Made by a program: the position numbers and the translations under genes. From contig JBBSEZ010000261.1 in NCBI GenBank assembly GCA_038239195.1, forward strand, positions 1-14,216: a stretch of 14,216 nucleotides of DNA. Reading direction: 5' to 3'. The notes beneath the pieces are model-generated. The model was not told the origin of the DNA. It searched no databases and saw only the letters and a program-made list of their open reading frames with translations. Shown here piece after piece: positions 7,483 through 14,172 of this stretch (positions are counted from its first letter, which is position 1; the number at the start of each line of letters is the position of its first letter). The stretch is from JBBSEZ01 sp038239195 (lineage in GTDB: Bacteria; Planctomycetota; Planctomycetia; Gemmatales; Gemmataceae).

Positions 7483-8691
7483 ATGCGCGCCCCCTTCCGG
7501 CCGCTGCTTCTGACCGCCGCGCTCGCGGCCCTCGTCTCGCTCGTCCCCGCCGCGGAGCTCGACAAGGGCAAGTTGGGGGCCATCCGCCCGCGCATGGAGC
7601 GATTCGTCAAGGACAAGCAGATCGCCGGCGCCGTCACCGTCGTCGGCACGTCGAAGGGCACCTCCAGCCTGGAGGCGGTGGGCGGGCTGAAGGTGGGCGC
7701 CGCGAAGGCGCTGCCCGCGGACGCCCTTTTCCGCATCGCCTCGATGACCAAGCCGATCACCGCGGCCGGCATCCTGGTCCTCGTCGATGAGGGCAAACTG
7801 GCCGTCACCGACCTCGTCGAGAAGCACCTGCCCGAATTCAAGGGCCAGCTGCTCGTCGCCGAACGCACGCCGGACAAGCTCGTCCTCAAGAAGCCCTCCC
7901 GGCCGATTACGCTGCGCGACCTGCTCACGCACACCTCAGGCCTCTCCTCCTACCCGCCTGGCCTGGCCGACCTGTACGCCAAGCGCAACTACACCCTCGC
8001 CGAGTCCGCCGTGGCCGTGTCGCAGCGGCCCCTGGAGTTCGAGCCGGGCACGCGCTGGTCCTACAGCAACTCCGGCATCGACGTGCTAGGGCGCGTCATC
8101 GAGGTCGCCTCGGGCCAGAGCTACGAGACGTTCCTGGCCAAGCGCCTCTTCGAGCCGCTCGCCATGAAGGACACCACGTTTCGCCTCACCAAGGGCAAGC
8201 GGAAGCGCCTCGCCGGCCTCTACGGCTCCAGCGGCGGCAAGCTCGTCGCCGCCCCCGATGCCCTGATCGGCGCGCCCGCCACGGTGCGCCATCCCATCCC
8301 GGCGGGCGGGCTCTACTCGACGGCCGCGGACCAGGCGCGCTTCTACCGCATGCTCCTCAACGGCGGGGCCCTCGACGGGCGGCGCGTTCTGTCGGAGGCG
8401 AGCGTGAAGGCGATGACGAGCGTGCAGACGGGCGAGCTGGCCTGCGGCTTCACGCCGGGGCTGGGCTTCGGCTACGGGGTCGGCGTCGTCCGCAAGCCGG
8501 AGGGCGCGACGGCGATGCTGTCGCCGGGCACCTTCGGCCACGGCGGAGCATTCGGCACCCAGGGCTGGGCCGACCCCAAGCGCGACCTGTTCGTGGTGCT
8601 GATGATCCAGCGCACCGGCCTGCCCAACGCCGATGCGTCGGAGATGCGCCGCGAGCTCCAGCGGCTGGCGGTCGAGGCGATCGAGCCGTGA
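7483..8691 (+). CDS. Secreted serine beta-lactamase/esterase-family hydrolase
   Basis: A 402-residue protein of the class C beta-lactamase/penicillin-binding fold (Beta-lactamase family, Pfam PF00144). A signal peptide spans residues 1-24. The catalytic S-x-x-K motif is SMTK (87-90), the Y-x-N motif is YSN (194-196), and the third motif, KTG in beta-lactamases, is HGG (353-355), as in esterase-like and D-aminopeptidase-like members. The HTSGL segment near 150 and the PGTRWSYSNSG segment are typical of the family. The HGG form makes an esterase or peptidase more likely than antibiotic resistance; the true substrate is unknown. GGAGG ends eight bases before the ATG. The gene follows the palindromic repeat and converges with the LRR gene, leaving 4 bp between stop codons. 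It should act in the periplasm. Confidence 0.92.
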   Translation: MRAPFRPLLLTAALAALVSLVPAAELDKGKLGAIRPRMERFVKDKQIAGAVTVVGTSKGTSSLEAVGGLKVGAAKALPADALFRIASMTKPITAAGILVLVDEGKLAVTDLVEKHLPEFKGQLLVAERTPDKLVLKKPSRPITLRDLLTHTSGLSSYPPGLADLYAKRNYTLAESAVAVSQRPLEFEPGTRWSYSNSGIDVLGRVIEVASGQSYETFLAKRLFEPLAMKDTTFRLTKGKRKRLAGLYGSSGGKLVAAPDALIGAPATVRHPIPAGGLYSTAADQARFYRMLLNGGALDGRRVLSEASVKAMTSVQTGELACGFTPGLGFGYGVGVVRKPEGATAMLSPGTFGHGGAFGTQGWADPKRDLFVVLMIQRTGLPNADASEMRRELQRLAVEAIEP

Positions 8692-8695
8692 GGGC

Positions 8696-10270
8696 TCAGA
8701 ACTTCACCCGGTCACCGAAGCGCTCGCGGAGCATCGGCTTGCAGCTCTTCGGGAAGCCGGCCGCCCCGAGATGGAGCACGACCAGTTCGTTCAGGTGGGG
8801 CGAAGACGCCAGCGCCTTCGCCCCTTCCGCGCCGATGGCGTTGCAGTTGAGGCGCAGCTCGCGCAGCCCGGCCAGGCCGGGGGAGCTCGCCAGCGCGCTC
8901 GTCCCCTCGGGCCCCAGTTGGTTGTATTCGAGGTCGAGAAAGCCGAGTTGCTTCAGGTAGGGCGAGCCGGCCAGCGCGGCCGCGCCGGCGGGCCCGATGT
9001 GGTTCATGCCCAGGTGGAGGGCTCGCAAACCGGTCAGGGAGCGCGAAGAAGCCAAGGCGAGGGCGCCGTCATCGCCGAGGTCGTTGGAGGACAGGTTCAG
9101 CGTCGCGAGGGCCTTCAGATGGGGCGACGCGGCCAGGGCGCCCGCACCTGCCGATCCGAGGTTGTTCGACCGCAAGTTCAGCCGGGCGAGGCGGGCCAGG
9201 TAGGGGGACCGCGCCAGCACCTGGGCGCCCAGGTCGTCCAGGAAGTTGTACTCCAGGTCGAGGGAGGTGAGCTGGGCGAGGCGGGGGGAGTCGGTCAGGA
9301 TCGGCAACTGCATGGAGTCGATGCCGCCGAACGAGAGGCCCAGCTCGATCACGCGAGCGAGCCCGGGCCAGTCGGCCAGCGCCGCGAGGCCCTCCCAACC
9401 GGGCCTGCTTTGGCTCAGGTCGAGGCGGCGCAGGCGGGCCCAGTGGGGCGAGGCCACCAGTTCGCCAAAGCCTGCGGCGTCGAGGTCGTTGTTGGGCAGC
9501 AGGAGCGTCGTCAGGTTGGCCAGGTTGCGCGAACGGGCCAGTTCCCGCACGCCGGCGGCCCCGACGCGGGTGTCGCAGAGGCCGAAGGCGGTCAGGCCGC
9601 GGAGGCCCTCGCAGGCGGCGAGCGCCCTCGCCCCCGCCTCGCCGACCCCGTTCTTGCGGTCGGGGCCGGCGCGGAGGATGAGGGTGTTGAGCCGCCCCAG
9701 ATGGGGGCAGCGAGCCAGCAGTTGGACGCAGCCGGGCACGTTGCGGAGGACGAACAGGTCGAGGGCCTTCATGCCGGCCAGGTGGGGGGAGCGGAGCAGC
9801 GCCTGCGTTCCCGCGCGGCCCACCCGGCCGTACTCGAGCTTCAAGGAGGTGAAACGCGCCAGCAGAGGCGAGCCCGCCAGGGCGGCGAGCTGGGCGTCCT
9901 CGACGTTCGTCAACGTCACGCCCCGCACGGGCGCGCGGCGGAGCAATCCCTCCCCTCCGCGCAGCACCTCGCGCGCGCTGGCACGCACCTGCGCGACGAA
10001 GCCGCGCTCGAACTGGGCCCCCTCCCGCGCCCAGGCGGGGACTTCCTGGCGCCAGGCGCTCCCGTGCTCCTCAAGCAGTTCCCGTTCCCGCGCCCGCAGC
10101 GCCGCCGGGCGCTCTTCCTCGCCCATCCGGGCGAGCCGGGCCTGGAGGCGGATGAGTTCCGCCCTTGCCGGATCGCCGTGGTCTTCCAACCAGTCGGCGA
10201 AAATGAGCCGTGGAGCGTCGTCCTCGGGCCCCTCCAGGATCGCCTGAAGAAACGCATCCTCTTGCTTCAT
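8696..10270 (-). CDS. Leucine-rich-repeat protein with TIGR02996 N-terminal domain
   Basis: A 524-residue protein. Residues 1-43 match the TIGR02996 repeat-companion domain (FLQAILEGPEDD, PRLIFADWLEDHGDP, RAELIRLQ), known mainly from Gemmata and relatives and often attached to repeat domains. A charged helical stretch follows to about 110. Ribonuclease-inhibitor-type leucine-rich repeats then fill the rest. Residues 334-495 hold six gap-free 27-residue repeats of form LxxLxLxxNxLGxxGAxALAxSPxLxx, and earlier repeats are more irregular. This should be a curved protein-binding scaffold; no enzyme domain, signal peptide or membrane span is seen. The ATG at 10270 is chosen because TIGR02996 starts there: the frame stays open for another 80 codons upstream, but that translation is arginine-rich and unlike a protein. 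Only a weak GGGGG precedes the ATG. The gene is divergent from the 67-residue gene. Confidence 0.9.
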   Translation of the reverse strand: MKQEDAFLQAILEGPEDDAPRLIFADWLEDHGDPARAELIRLQARLARMGEEERPAALRARERELLEEHGSAWRQEVPAWAREGAQFERGFVAQVRASAREVLRGGEGLLRRAPVRGVTLTNVEDAQLAALAGSPLLARFTSLKLEYGRVGRAGTQALLRSPHLAGMKALDLFVLRNVPGCVQLLARCPHLGRLNTLILRAGPDRKNGVGEAGARALAACEGLRGLTAFGLCDTRVGAAGVRELARSRNLANLTTLLLPNNDLDAAGFGELVASPHWARLRRLDLSQSRPGWEGLAALADWPGLARVIELGLSFGGIDSMQLPILTDSPRLAQLTSLDLEYNFLDDLGAQVLARSPYLARLARLNLRSNNLGSAGAGALAASPHLKALATLNLSSNDLGDDGALALASSRSLTGLRALHLGMNHIGPAGAAALAGSPYLKQLGFLDLEYNQLGPEGTSALASSPGLAGLRELRLNCNAIGAEGAKALASSPHLNELVVLHLGAAGFPKSCKPMLRERFGDRVKF

Positions 10271-10376
10271 GATGCAGCCCCCGTCTGTCCGTGGCGCGGT
10301 GCTCCCCTGCTGCCCAGGATACCGCCCGTACCATCGACGAGGAAGCATCAGGGATAAAAAGAGTAGACTTTCGCGA

Positions 10377-10405
10377 TTGCCCCGCCCGGGCCGGTCGGTT
10401 ACGCT
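10377..10405 (+). promoter_or_regulatory. Weak candidate promoter for the 67-residue gene
   Basis: TTGCCC (10377-10382) and TACGCT (10400-10405) are 17 bp apart. Each matches the sigma70 consensus at only three of six positions, and the leader to the start codon would be about 110 bases. It is the best candidate I found on the plus strand of the divergent region 10271-10524, which otherwise shows only an A-rich patch near 10353-10367. Confidence 0.22.
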
Positions 10406-10524
10406 AAGAAGGAGTAAGCCGTTCTGTCCGGGACAGAGGCGACCCCGTCGCCCGCGGCGAGAGCGCGACGCGAACGGCCCTTCTCGCCGGCCCCGACAGG
10501 CCCTCATCAATCGTTGGAGGCCCC

Positions 10525-10728
10525 ATGAACTTCGTCTTGCTCAAAGACTCCGGCGCGGACGAGCAACTGCTCATTCGCAACGACCACCTCAGCGCGGTCG
10601 AGATCAAGAAAGAGGACCAGTCCATCATCGTCCACCTCCTCGGAGGCCAGACGCTCCACCTCACCCACGAGCAGGCCAAGCAGTTCATCCACCACATCAA
10701 GGCCCACATGCAATCCGGGCACGCTTGA
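10525..10728 (+). CDS. Small protein, 67 residues, FlbD-like pattern
   Basis: A small soluble protein, preceded by TGGAGG (10515-10520) four bases before its ATG. It reads as three beta strands and a C-terminal helix: a strand ending in LLIRNDHLSAVEI, a strand SIIVHLLGG, a strand QTLHLT, then a helix with histidine-rich HHIKAHM near the end. The order (hydrophobic strand, charged turn, GGxTLxL, helix) recalls the small FlbD/SwrD family, but no flagellar gene is nearby, so only the fold pattern is suggested. The next gene downstream is 80 bp away, across a perfect inverted repeat. The strong ribosome-binding site and the protein-like composition in a region with no competing gene support it as real. 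Function unknown. Confidence 0.72.
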   Translation: MNFVLLKDSGADEQLLIRNDHLSAVEIKKEDQSIIVHLLGGQTLHLTHEQAKQFIHHIKAHMQSGHA

Positions 10729-10750
10729 AAAGAGAGGTGCCGGCGGCGGG

Positions 10751-10787
10751 CCGGGCGATAAGGTGATCCTGTCACCTTATCGCCCGG
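10751..10787. repeat. Perfect 16-bp inverted repeat between two plus-strand genes
   Basis: CCGGGCGATAAGGTGA (10751-10766) and TCACCTTATCGCCCGG (10772-10787) are exact reverse complements around the 5-base loop TCCTG. The repeat lies 22 bp after the stop of the 67-residue gene and 21 bp before the ATG of the membrane-protein gene. No U-run follows, so termination is possible but not canonical. The size and symmetry also fit an operator for a dimeric regulator or an RNA-processing hairpin in a shared transcript. Confidence 0.65.
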
Positions 10788-10808
10788 TCGCCGTTCGAGG
10801 AGCCACGC

Positions 10809-11459
10809 ATGCCCGAGGGCCGGCGCGTCCCGTTGGTGCTGAAACTGGCCTACTCCGCCTTCCTGGCCGTGCTGGTGCCGTTTTACTGGCAGGCCTACGG
10901 GCCGACCAACTTCCTCTACTTCTGCGACGTCGTCCTCTTCCTGACTCTGGCGGCGCTGTGGGCCGAGGCCCCGCTGCCTGCGGGCATGGGCGCGGTCGGC
11001 ATCCTGATGCCCCAACTGCTCTGGGTCGCCGACTTCCTGTGCGGGCTGGTCGGGCGTGAAATCACCGGCATGACCGACTACATGTTCAAGGAAAGCATTC
11101 ACCCCTTCGCACGGGGACTGTCGCTTTTCCACGGCTGGATCCCGTTCCTGCTCCTCTACCTGGTGTTCCGCCTGGGCTACGACCGCCGCTCCCTGCTCGC
11201 CTGGACCACCCTGGCGTGGGCCCTGATGCTCGTCTGCTACTTCCTCATGCCCGCCCCGCCGCCCCGGCCCGAGAGCCCCGACCTGCCCGTCAACATCAAC
11301 TACGTCTACGGCCCCAGCGACGCCAAGGCGCAGGAATGGATGCACCCGCTGGCGTGGCTGGGGCTGCTGATGGTGGGCCTGCCGCTGGCGTTCTACCTGC
11401 CGACGCACTTCTTGCTGTGCTGGCTCGCTCCACTTCGAAAGGAGGAAGGCGGAGGGTAA
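10809..11459 (+). CDS. Multi-pass membrane protein of unknown function
   Basis: A 216-residue inner-membrane protein with about six hydrophobic segments (approximately residues 8-28, 33-52, 60-83, 103-122, 128-148 and 178-203). Loop motifs that look conserved are YGPTNFLYFCD near 30, HPFARGLSLFHGWIPF near 97-112, and LPVNINYVYGPSD near 158-170. I recall similar uncharacterised membrane proteins in planctomycetes and acidobacteria but no established function. The start is supported by GAGGAG ending six bases before the ATG. The C-terminus is cytoplasmic-looking and charged (LRKEEGGG). A perfect inverted repeat sits just upstream, between this gene and the 67-residue gene. After the stop, 11460-11542 is purine-rich low-complexity sequence without a gene. 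Confidence 0.85.
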   Translation: MPEGRRVPLVLKLAYSAFLAVLVPFYWQAYGPTNFLYFCDVVLFLTLAALWAEAPLPAGMGAVGILMPQLLWVADFLCGLVGREITGMTDYMFKESIHPFARGLSLFHGWIPFLLLYLVFRLGYDRRSLLAWTTLAWALMLVCYFLMPAPPPRPESPDLPVNINYVYGPSDAKAQEWMHPLAWLGLLMVGLPLAFYLPTHFLLCWLAPLRKEEGGG

Positions 11460-11542
11460 CGGGGAGCAAGGACCGGAGAAGGAGGAAGGACGAGAAGACG
11501 AGACGAGAGATGGTCTTTCTTTCCCCATTCACTCCCGCCGAA

Positions 11543-11881
11543 TCAACGTCCCGTCAACTCCGTTGTTGTCCCCTCGCTCCGGGGCCCCGGCGCGAAGCGG
11601 ACCTTGACCTCGACGAAACAGCGGAGGCGCTCCTCCGGGTTCTTCAGGCGCACCCGGACCGGCACCCGGCCCGTGTTCTTGTCCGCCGCCACGCCCACGA
11701 AGACGATGCGCGCCTCCCACGGGCCTTTGTGCCGCCCGCTCCCATGAACCTGCGCCGCCTGTCTGAGCGCCACCTCATCGGCCTGCTCCGCCGTCAGTTC
11801 GCACAACACGTCGATGTTGCCCCGATCAAAGAGAGCGCCGGCCAGGCCGCACCGGCTCCGGAAGGAGATCGCCACTCTTGT
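11543..11881 (-). pseudogene. Relic of an HlyD/RND-type adaptor C-terminus
   Basis: Read on the minus strand, this frame gives about 112 residues that resemble the end of a periplasmic membrane-fusion (adaptor) protein. A first strand with LFDRGNIDVLCEL leads to EQADEVALRQAAQV, then ARIVFVGVAADKNTGRV, PVRVRLKNPEERLR and FVEVKVRF, in the order of the beta-barrel and membrane-proximal parts of such adaptors. The N-terminal half (lipoyl and helical hairpin) is missing, a gap is evident between DRGN and IDVLCEL, and the usual PG after ERLR is absent. No start codon with a ribosome-binding site fits, and the upstream part overlaps the cytochrome gene in another frame. Adaptors normally work with an RND or ABC pump, and none is nearby. 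I read this as a decayed fragment; a domain fused to the cytochrome and separated by a frameshift is the alternative. Confidence 0.5.
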
Positions 11882-12386
11882 CCCGCCCGCCGCGCCGGCC
11901 CCGGCGCCTGTTCTTGTGGCGGTGCTCTCGCCGGTCCTCTCCCGCCGAGGCCTCGCCGCCCCGCCCTTCTCCCGTCCCAGCCAGCAGCGGGCGCGCTGGC
12001 AGGGGGGCGTCCGTGGCCCCGGCGGCAATCCAGTCGCGGATCGCGGCCTTGGCCGCCTCGGGGAGCTTTGCCTTGACGGGAGGCATCTCGTCGGACTCGA
12101 GGCGATGCCACAGCAAGCTCTTTTCGACGGCCCCTGGCAGGACGGCCGCGCCGGTGTCGCCTCCCTTGCGGATCGTCGCCACCATGCGGAGGTCGAGACC
12201 GCCCCGCCGTGCTTTGGCGCCGTGGCAGCGCAGGCAGTTGGCCTCGAGGATCGGCAAGACGTCCTTCTGAAACGTCGGGGCCGGCCTCACCCCTGGCTTC
12301 GCCTGTGCTCGAGCGATTTCGGGCCTGCCCAGCAGAAGCGCCAGCGCCCCCGCGCAAGAAACCAGAGTGAAATGGGCCCAGTTCAT
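11826..12386 (-). CDS. Small secreted cytochrome c, planctomycete PSCyt1 type
   Basis: A 186-residue protein. A signal peptide covers residues 1-29 (hydrophobic VSCAGALALLLG, likely cut after ARAQA). The haem-binding CLRCH is at 51-55, with Cys51 and Cys54 as attachment sites and His55 as axial ligand. SDEMPP at 98-103 supplies the distal Met101, and KAAIRDWIAAGA follows. This is the layout of the short cytochrome (PSCyt1) domain found at the head of large planctomycete proteins, here standing alone. It should carry electrons in the periplasm. After about residue 128 the sequence becomes arginine- and glycine-rich with no fold signal and overlaps an adaptor relic in another frame, so the native C-terminus may be lost. 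GAGGAGAAGGA just upstream decides for ATG 12386 over an in-frame ATG at 12425. The gene lies 265 bp downstream of the CDF gene. Confidence 0.8.
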   Translation of the reverse strand: MNWAHFTLVSCAGALALLLGRPEIARAQAKPGVRPAPTFQKDVLPILEANCLRCHGAKARRGGLDLRMVATIRKGGDTGAAVLPGAVEKSLLWHRLESDEMPPVKAKLPEAAKAAIRDWIAAGATDAPLPARPLLAGTGEGRGGEASAGEDRREHRHKNRRRGRRGGRDKSGDLLPEPVRPGRRSL

Positions 12387-12444
12387 CGCGTTCCTTCTCC
12401 TCGGAAAAGTGATCGAGCGGCTCACCAGAGGGCTCGCTCAGCGG

Positions 12445-12474
12445 TTTATCGGAATCGAAGTGCCGACCGGACAA
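12445..12474 (-). promoter_or_regulatory. Putative promoter of the cytochrome gene
   Basis: On the minus strand TTGTCC (12474-12469) and GATAAA (12450-12445) are 18 bp apart. They match the sigma70 -35 and -10 boxes at four of six positions each, and transcription would start about 50 bases before the start codon. The rest of 12387-12651 shows only a short CCCTCT-CGAA-AGAGGG hairpin (12513-12528) and GC-rich sequence. Confidence 0.35.
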
Positions 12475-12651
12475 AAAAGTTCGGCGGCCTCTGGCGTCAG
12501 GGCGCCGCGCCTCCCTCTCGAAAGAGGGCCCTGGGAGGCCAGCCCGGGCGACAAACGGACCGAGCCGACGCCGGTGGAAAAGCGAGCCCAGCCGCCAACC
12601 ACCGAGCCGCGGCACGGCGGGCGCCGGCGGCGCGGCGGCAGGGAGGAGGGC

Positions 12652-13560
12652 TCACGCGCCCGGTGGCCCCGAGGGCGACGGCTCGATGTGAACGAGAACG
12701 TCCTTGACCGTCACGATCGCCGCGAGGAGGCGATCCTTGACGGCATGGCCGATGGCATGGCCCTCGCGCACGGACAGCTCGGGATCGACCTCGACGTGGA
12801 TGTCCACGAGGTGCTCCAGCCCCGTCTTGCGCACCAGGAGCTTTTCCACTCCCCGCACGCCGGGGACGGCCAGCGCCTCGCCGCGCACCGCCTCGATGAC
12901 TTCGGGGCCGGCCTGAGCGTCCATCAGTTCGTGAAGGCTCGCCCAGAACAGGCGGCCGCCCGCGACGCAGATGACTGCGGCGACACCCAGCCCCGCGACG
13001 GGGTCGGCCAGTTGCCAGGCTGGCCCCCCGTAGCGAGCGAGGAGCAGCGAGGCGAAGATGGCCAGCCCCGTCAAAGCGTCGAGGCGCTGGTCCCAGGCCG
13101 TCGCCTCCAGCGCGAGCGAGCCGGTCCGCTTCGCCACGCGCCGGTTGTAGCGGAAGAGGGCCTCGTTGACCGCGAAGCTGGCGGCGGCGACACCGAGCGT
13201 CCAGGTGTGGGGCGGCACGCGGTCCGGCTCGAGCAGGGCATGCAGGCTCTGCCAGCCCGCCGCGAAGGCCGACATCACCAGCAGCAGAGCGATGCTGGAG
13301 CCGGCGACGGCCTCGGCGCGCGTGTGGCCGTAGGGGTGCTCGCGGTCCGGCGGGCGCTGCGACCAGTGCAGGGCGCCCCAGACCACCGCCGAGAGCAGGG
13401 CGTCGCCCAGGGAGTGGACCGCGTCGGCCAACAGCGCCACGGAATGGCCCAGGGAGCCGGCCGCCAGCTTGCTGGCGCCGAGCAGCAGGCTGGCCCCGAA
13501 GCCCCAGAGGGCGGCCCGCCTTCCCAGGCGGTACAGCTCGGCAATCTCCGCGCGCGACAT
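12652..13560 (-). CDS. Cation diffusion facilitator (CDF) metal efflux transporter
   Basis: A 302-residue inner-membrane metal/proton antiporter. About six transmembrane segments occupy residues 15-200. The second carries ADAVHSLGD (Asp46, His49, Asp53), a HPYGHTRAE loop (75-83) resembles FieF, and the fifth carries EATAWDQRLDALTG (152-165). The C-terminal cytoplasmic dimerisation domain (about 215-295) ends in VLVHIEP as expected. The family exports Zn, Fe, Mn, Co or similar divalent ions. The TM5 site is D-x-x-x-D (157/161) instead of the common H-x-x-x-D, which is reported for Mn-type members, while TM2 keeps the Zn-type H-x-x-x-D; ion preference is therefore uncertain. The ATG at 13560 has GAGGGGG upstream. 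The gene stands alone, divergent from the STAS gene. Confidence 0.92.
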   Translation of the reverse strand: MSRAEIAELYRLGRRAALWGFGASLLLGASKLAAGSLGHSVALLADAVHSLGDALLSAVVWGALHWSQRPPDREHPYGHTRAEAVAGSSIALLLVMSAFAAGWQSLHALLEPDRVPPHTWTLGVAAASFAVNEALFRYNRRVAKRTGSLALEATAWDQRLDALTGLAIFASLLLARYGGPAWQLADPVAGLGVAAVICVAGGRLFWASLHELMDAQAGPEVIEAVRGEALAVPGVRGVEKLLVRKTGLEHLVDIHVEVDPELSVREGHAIGHAVKDRLLAAIVTVKDVLVHIEPSPSGPPGA

Positions 13561-13745
13561 GACGTGCCCCCTCGCCGGCCCGGGGGAGGCGCCGGCGCGA
13601 CGCCCGGCCCGCGGAACTGGAGAGGAGCATAAGGAGGAGGCGTGTGCTTAGTCCAGCGAAAGGCGCCTCCTTCGCCTGCCCTACGCGCCCAGGACCAGGA
13701 ACTGCCGGGCCGGGCGCTCGGCGCTCGGAAAAAAAGAGGAAATGC

Positions 13746-13773
13746 TTGACCCCGGTCCTCCCTCGGGTACAAT
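13746..13773 (+). promoter_or_regulatory. Strong sigma70-like promoter of the STAS gene
   Basis: TTGACC (13746-13751) and TACAAT (13768-13773) are separated by 16 bp, each matching the consensus at five of six positions. This is the best promoter in the window. Transcription would begin near 13780, giving a leader of about 70 bases to the ATG at 13852. An A-rich stretch just upstream (about 13729-13742) could act as an UP-like element. Confidence 0.62.
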
Positions 13774-13851
13774 CGAAGATTGATTGGAAATGTAGCTATG
13801 GCAACACCTCCTTCTCACAACGCCCCGCACGGGGCAGAGGAGAAAGCGCCT

Positions 13852-14172
13852 ATGCAATCCCCCTGTTATCCTTGGTCCTCTCAGGCGGAAAACGGTGGGG
13901 AAGTGACCGTCGTCCGATTCCTGGGCGACGACGTCCTTCTGGACGAACAGAACGCCGCTCCGCTGCGCGAGAAACATCTCCGCCTCGTCGTAGAAACCGA
14001 AGCCAATCTGCTTCAACTTCGAGAACGTGGCCTTTCTGATCAGCATCATCCTGGGCGTGCTCGTCGGGTTCCCCAAGCGGGCTGTGTCCTTCGATTTGGC
14101 CATTTGAGACTGGGCGGAGAGTTTATTCTGATCGTTTGTCCACTTGGCGCTCGGCGAGGCACGGGCCCCTGA
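13852..14172 (+). pseudogene. STAS-domain protein with two compensating frameshifts
   Basis: Resembles a single-domain STAS protein of the anti-sigma factor antagonist type, normally about 110-120 residues and acting in partner-switching regulation. Residues 1-50 in the first frame read GGEVTVVRFLGDDVLLDEQN and then HLRLVVETE, the usual first strands and helix. The core then continues in the next frame (14003-14098): PICFNFENVAFL followed by ISIILGVLVGFPKRAVSF, with a serine at the usual phosphorylation position. The first frame resumes with GHLRLGGEF, ILIVCPLGAR and a stop at 14170-14172. A net +1 and then a compensating shift separate the three pieces, so the frame stays open but the core would be scrambled. 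GAGGAG (13837-13842) nine bases upstream favours ATG 13852; an in-frame ATG lies at 13798. It may be a decayed paralogue or reflect sequencing errors. Confidence 0.6.

Noticed and set aside
4387..7932. Very long minus-strand open frame (over 1,100 codons) opposite the kinase gene
   Set aside because: It mirrors the kinase and part of the hydrolase, whose domains and ribosome-binding sites are clear. The translation is a repetitive Arg/Ala/Asp-rich string with no domain, typical of antisense frames in GC-rich DNA.
7483..8691. Interpreting the serine hydrolase as an antibiotic-resistance beta-lactamase
   Set aside because: The third active-site motif is HGG rather than KTG, and the context shows no resistance regulator; esterase or peptidase roles are more typical of such proteins.
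10271..10510. 80-codon N-terminal extension of the LRR protein
   Set aside because: The extension is Arg/Gly-rich and unlike a protein, and the TIGR02996 domain begins exactly at the ATG at 10270.
12387..12425. Earlier ATG (12425) for the cytochrome gene
   Set aside because: The ATG at 12386 begins a clean signal peptide and has a strong GAGGAGAAGGA just upstream; the extension would place basic residues before it without a ribosome-binding site.
13631..13674. Weak stem AGGAGGCG/CGCCTCCT upstream of the CDF and STAS genes
   Set aside because: Eight base pairs around a 21-base loop is unremarkable in GC-rich DNA and lies upstream of both genes rather than at a transcript end.
13681..14103. 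Minus-strand 140-codon frame over the STAS region
   Set aside because: No family resemblance. The plus strand has a strong promoter, a ribosome-binding site and recognisable STAS strands.
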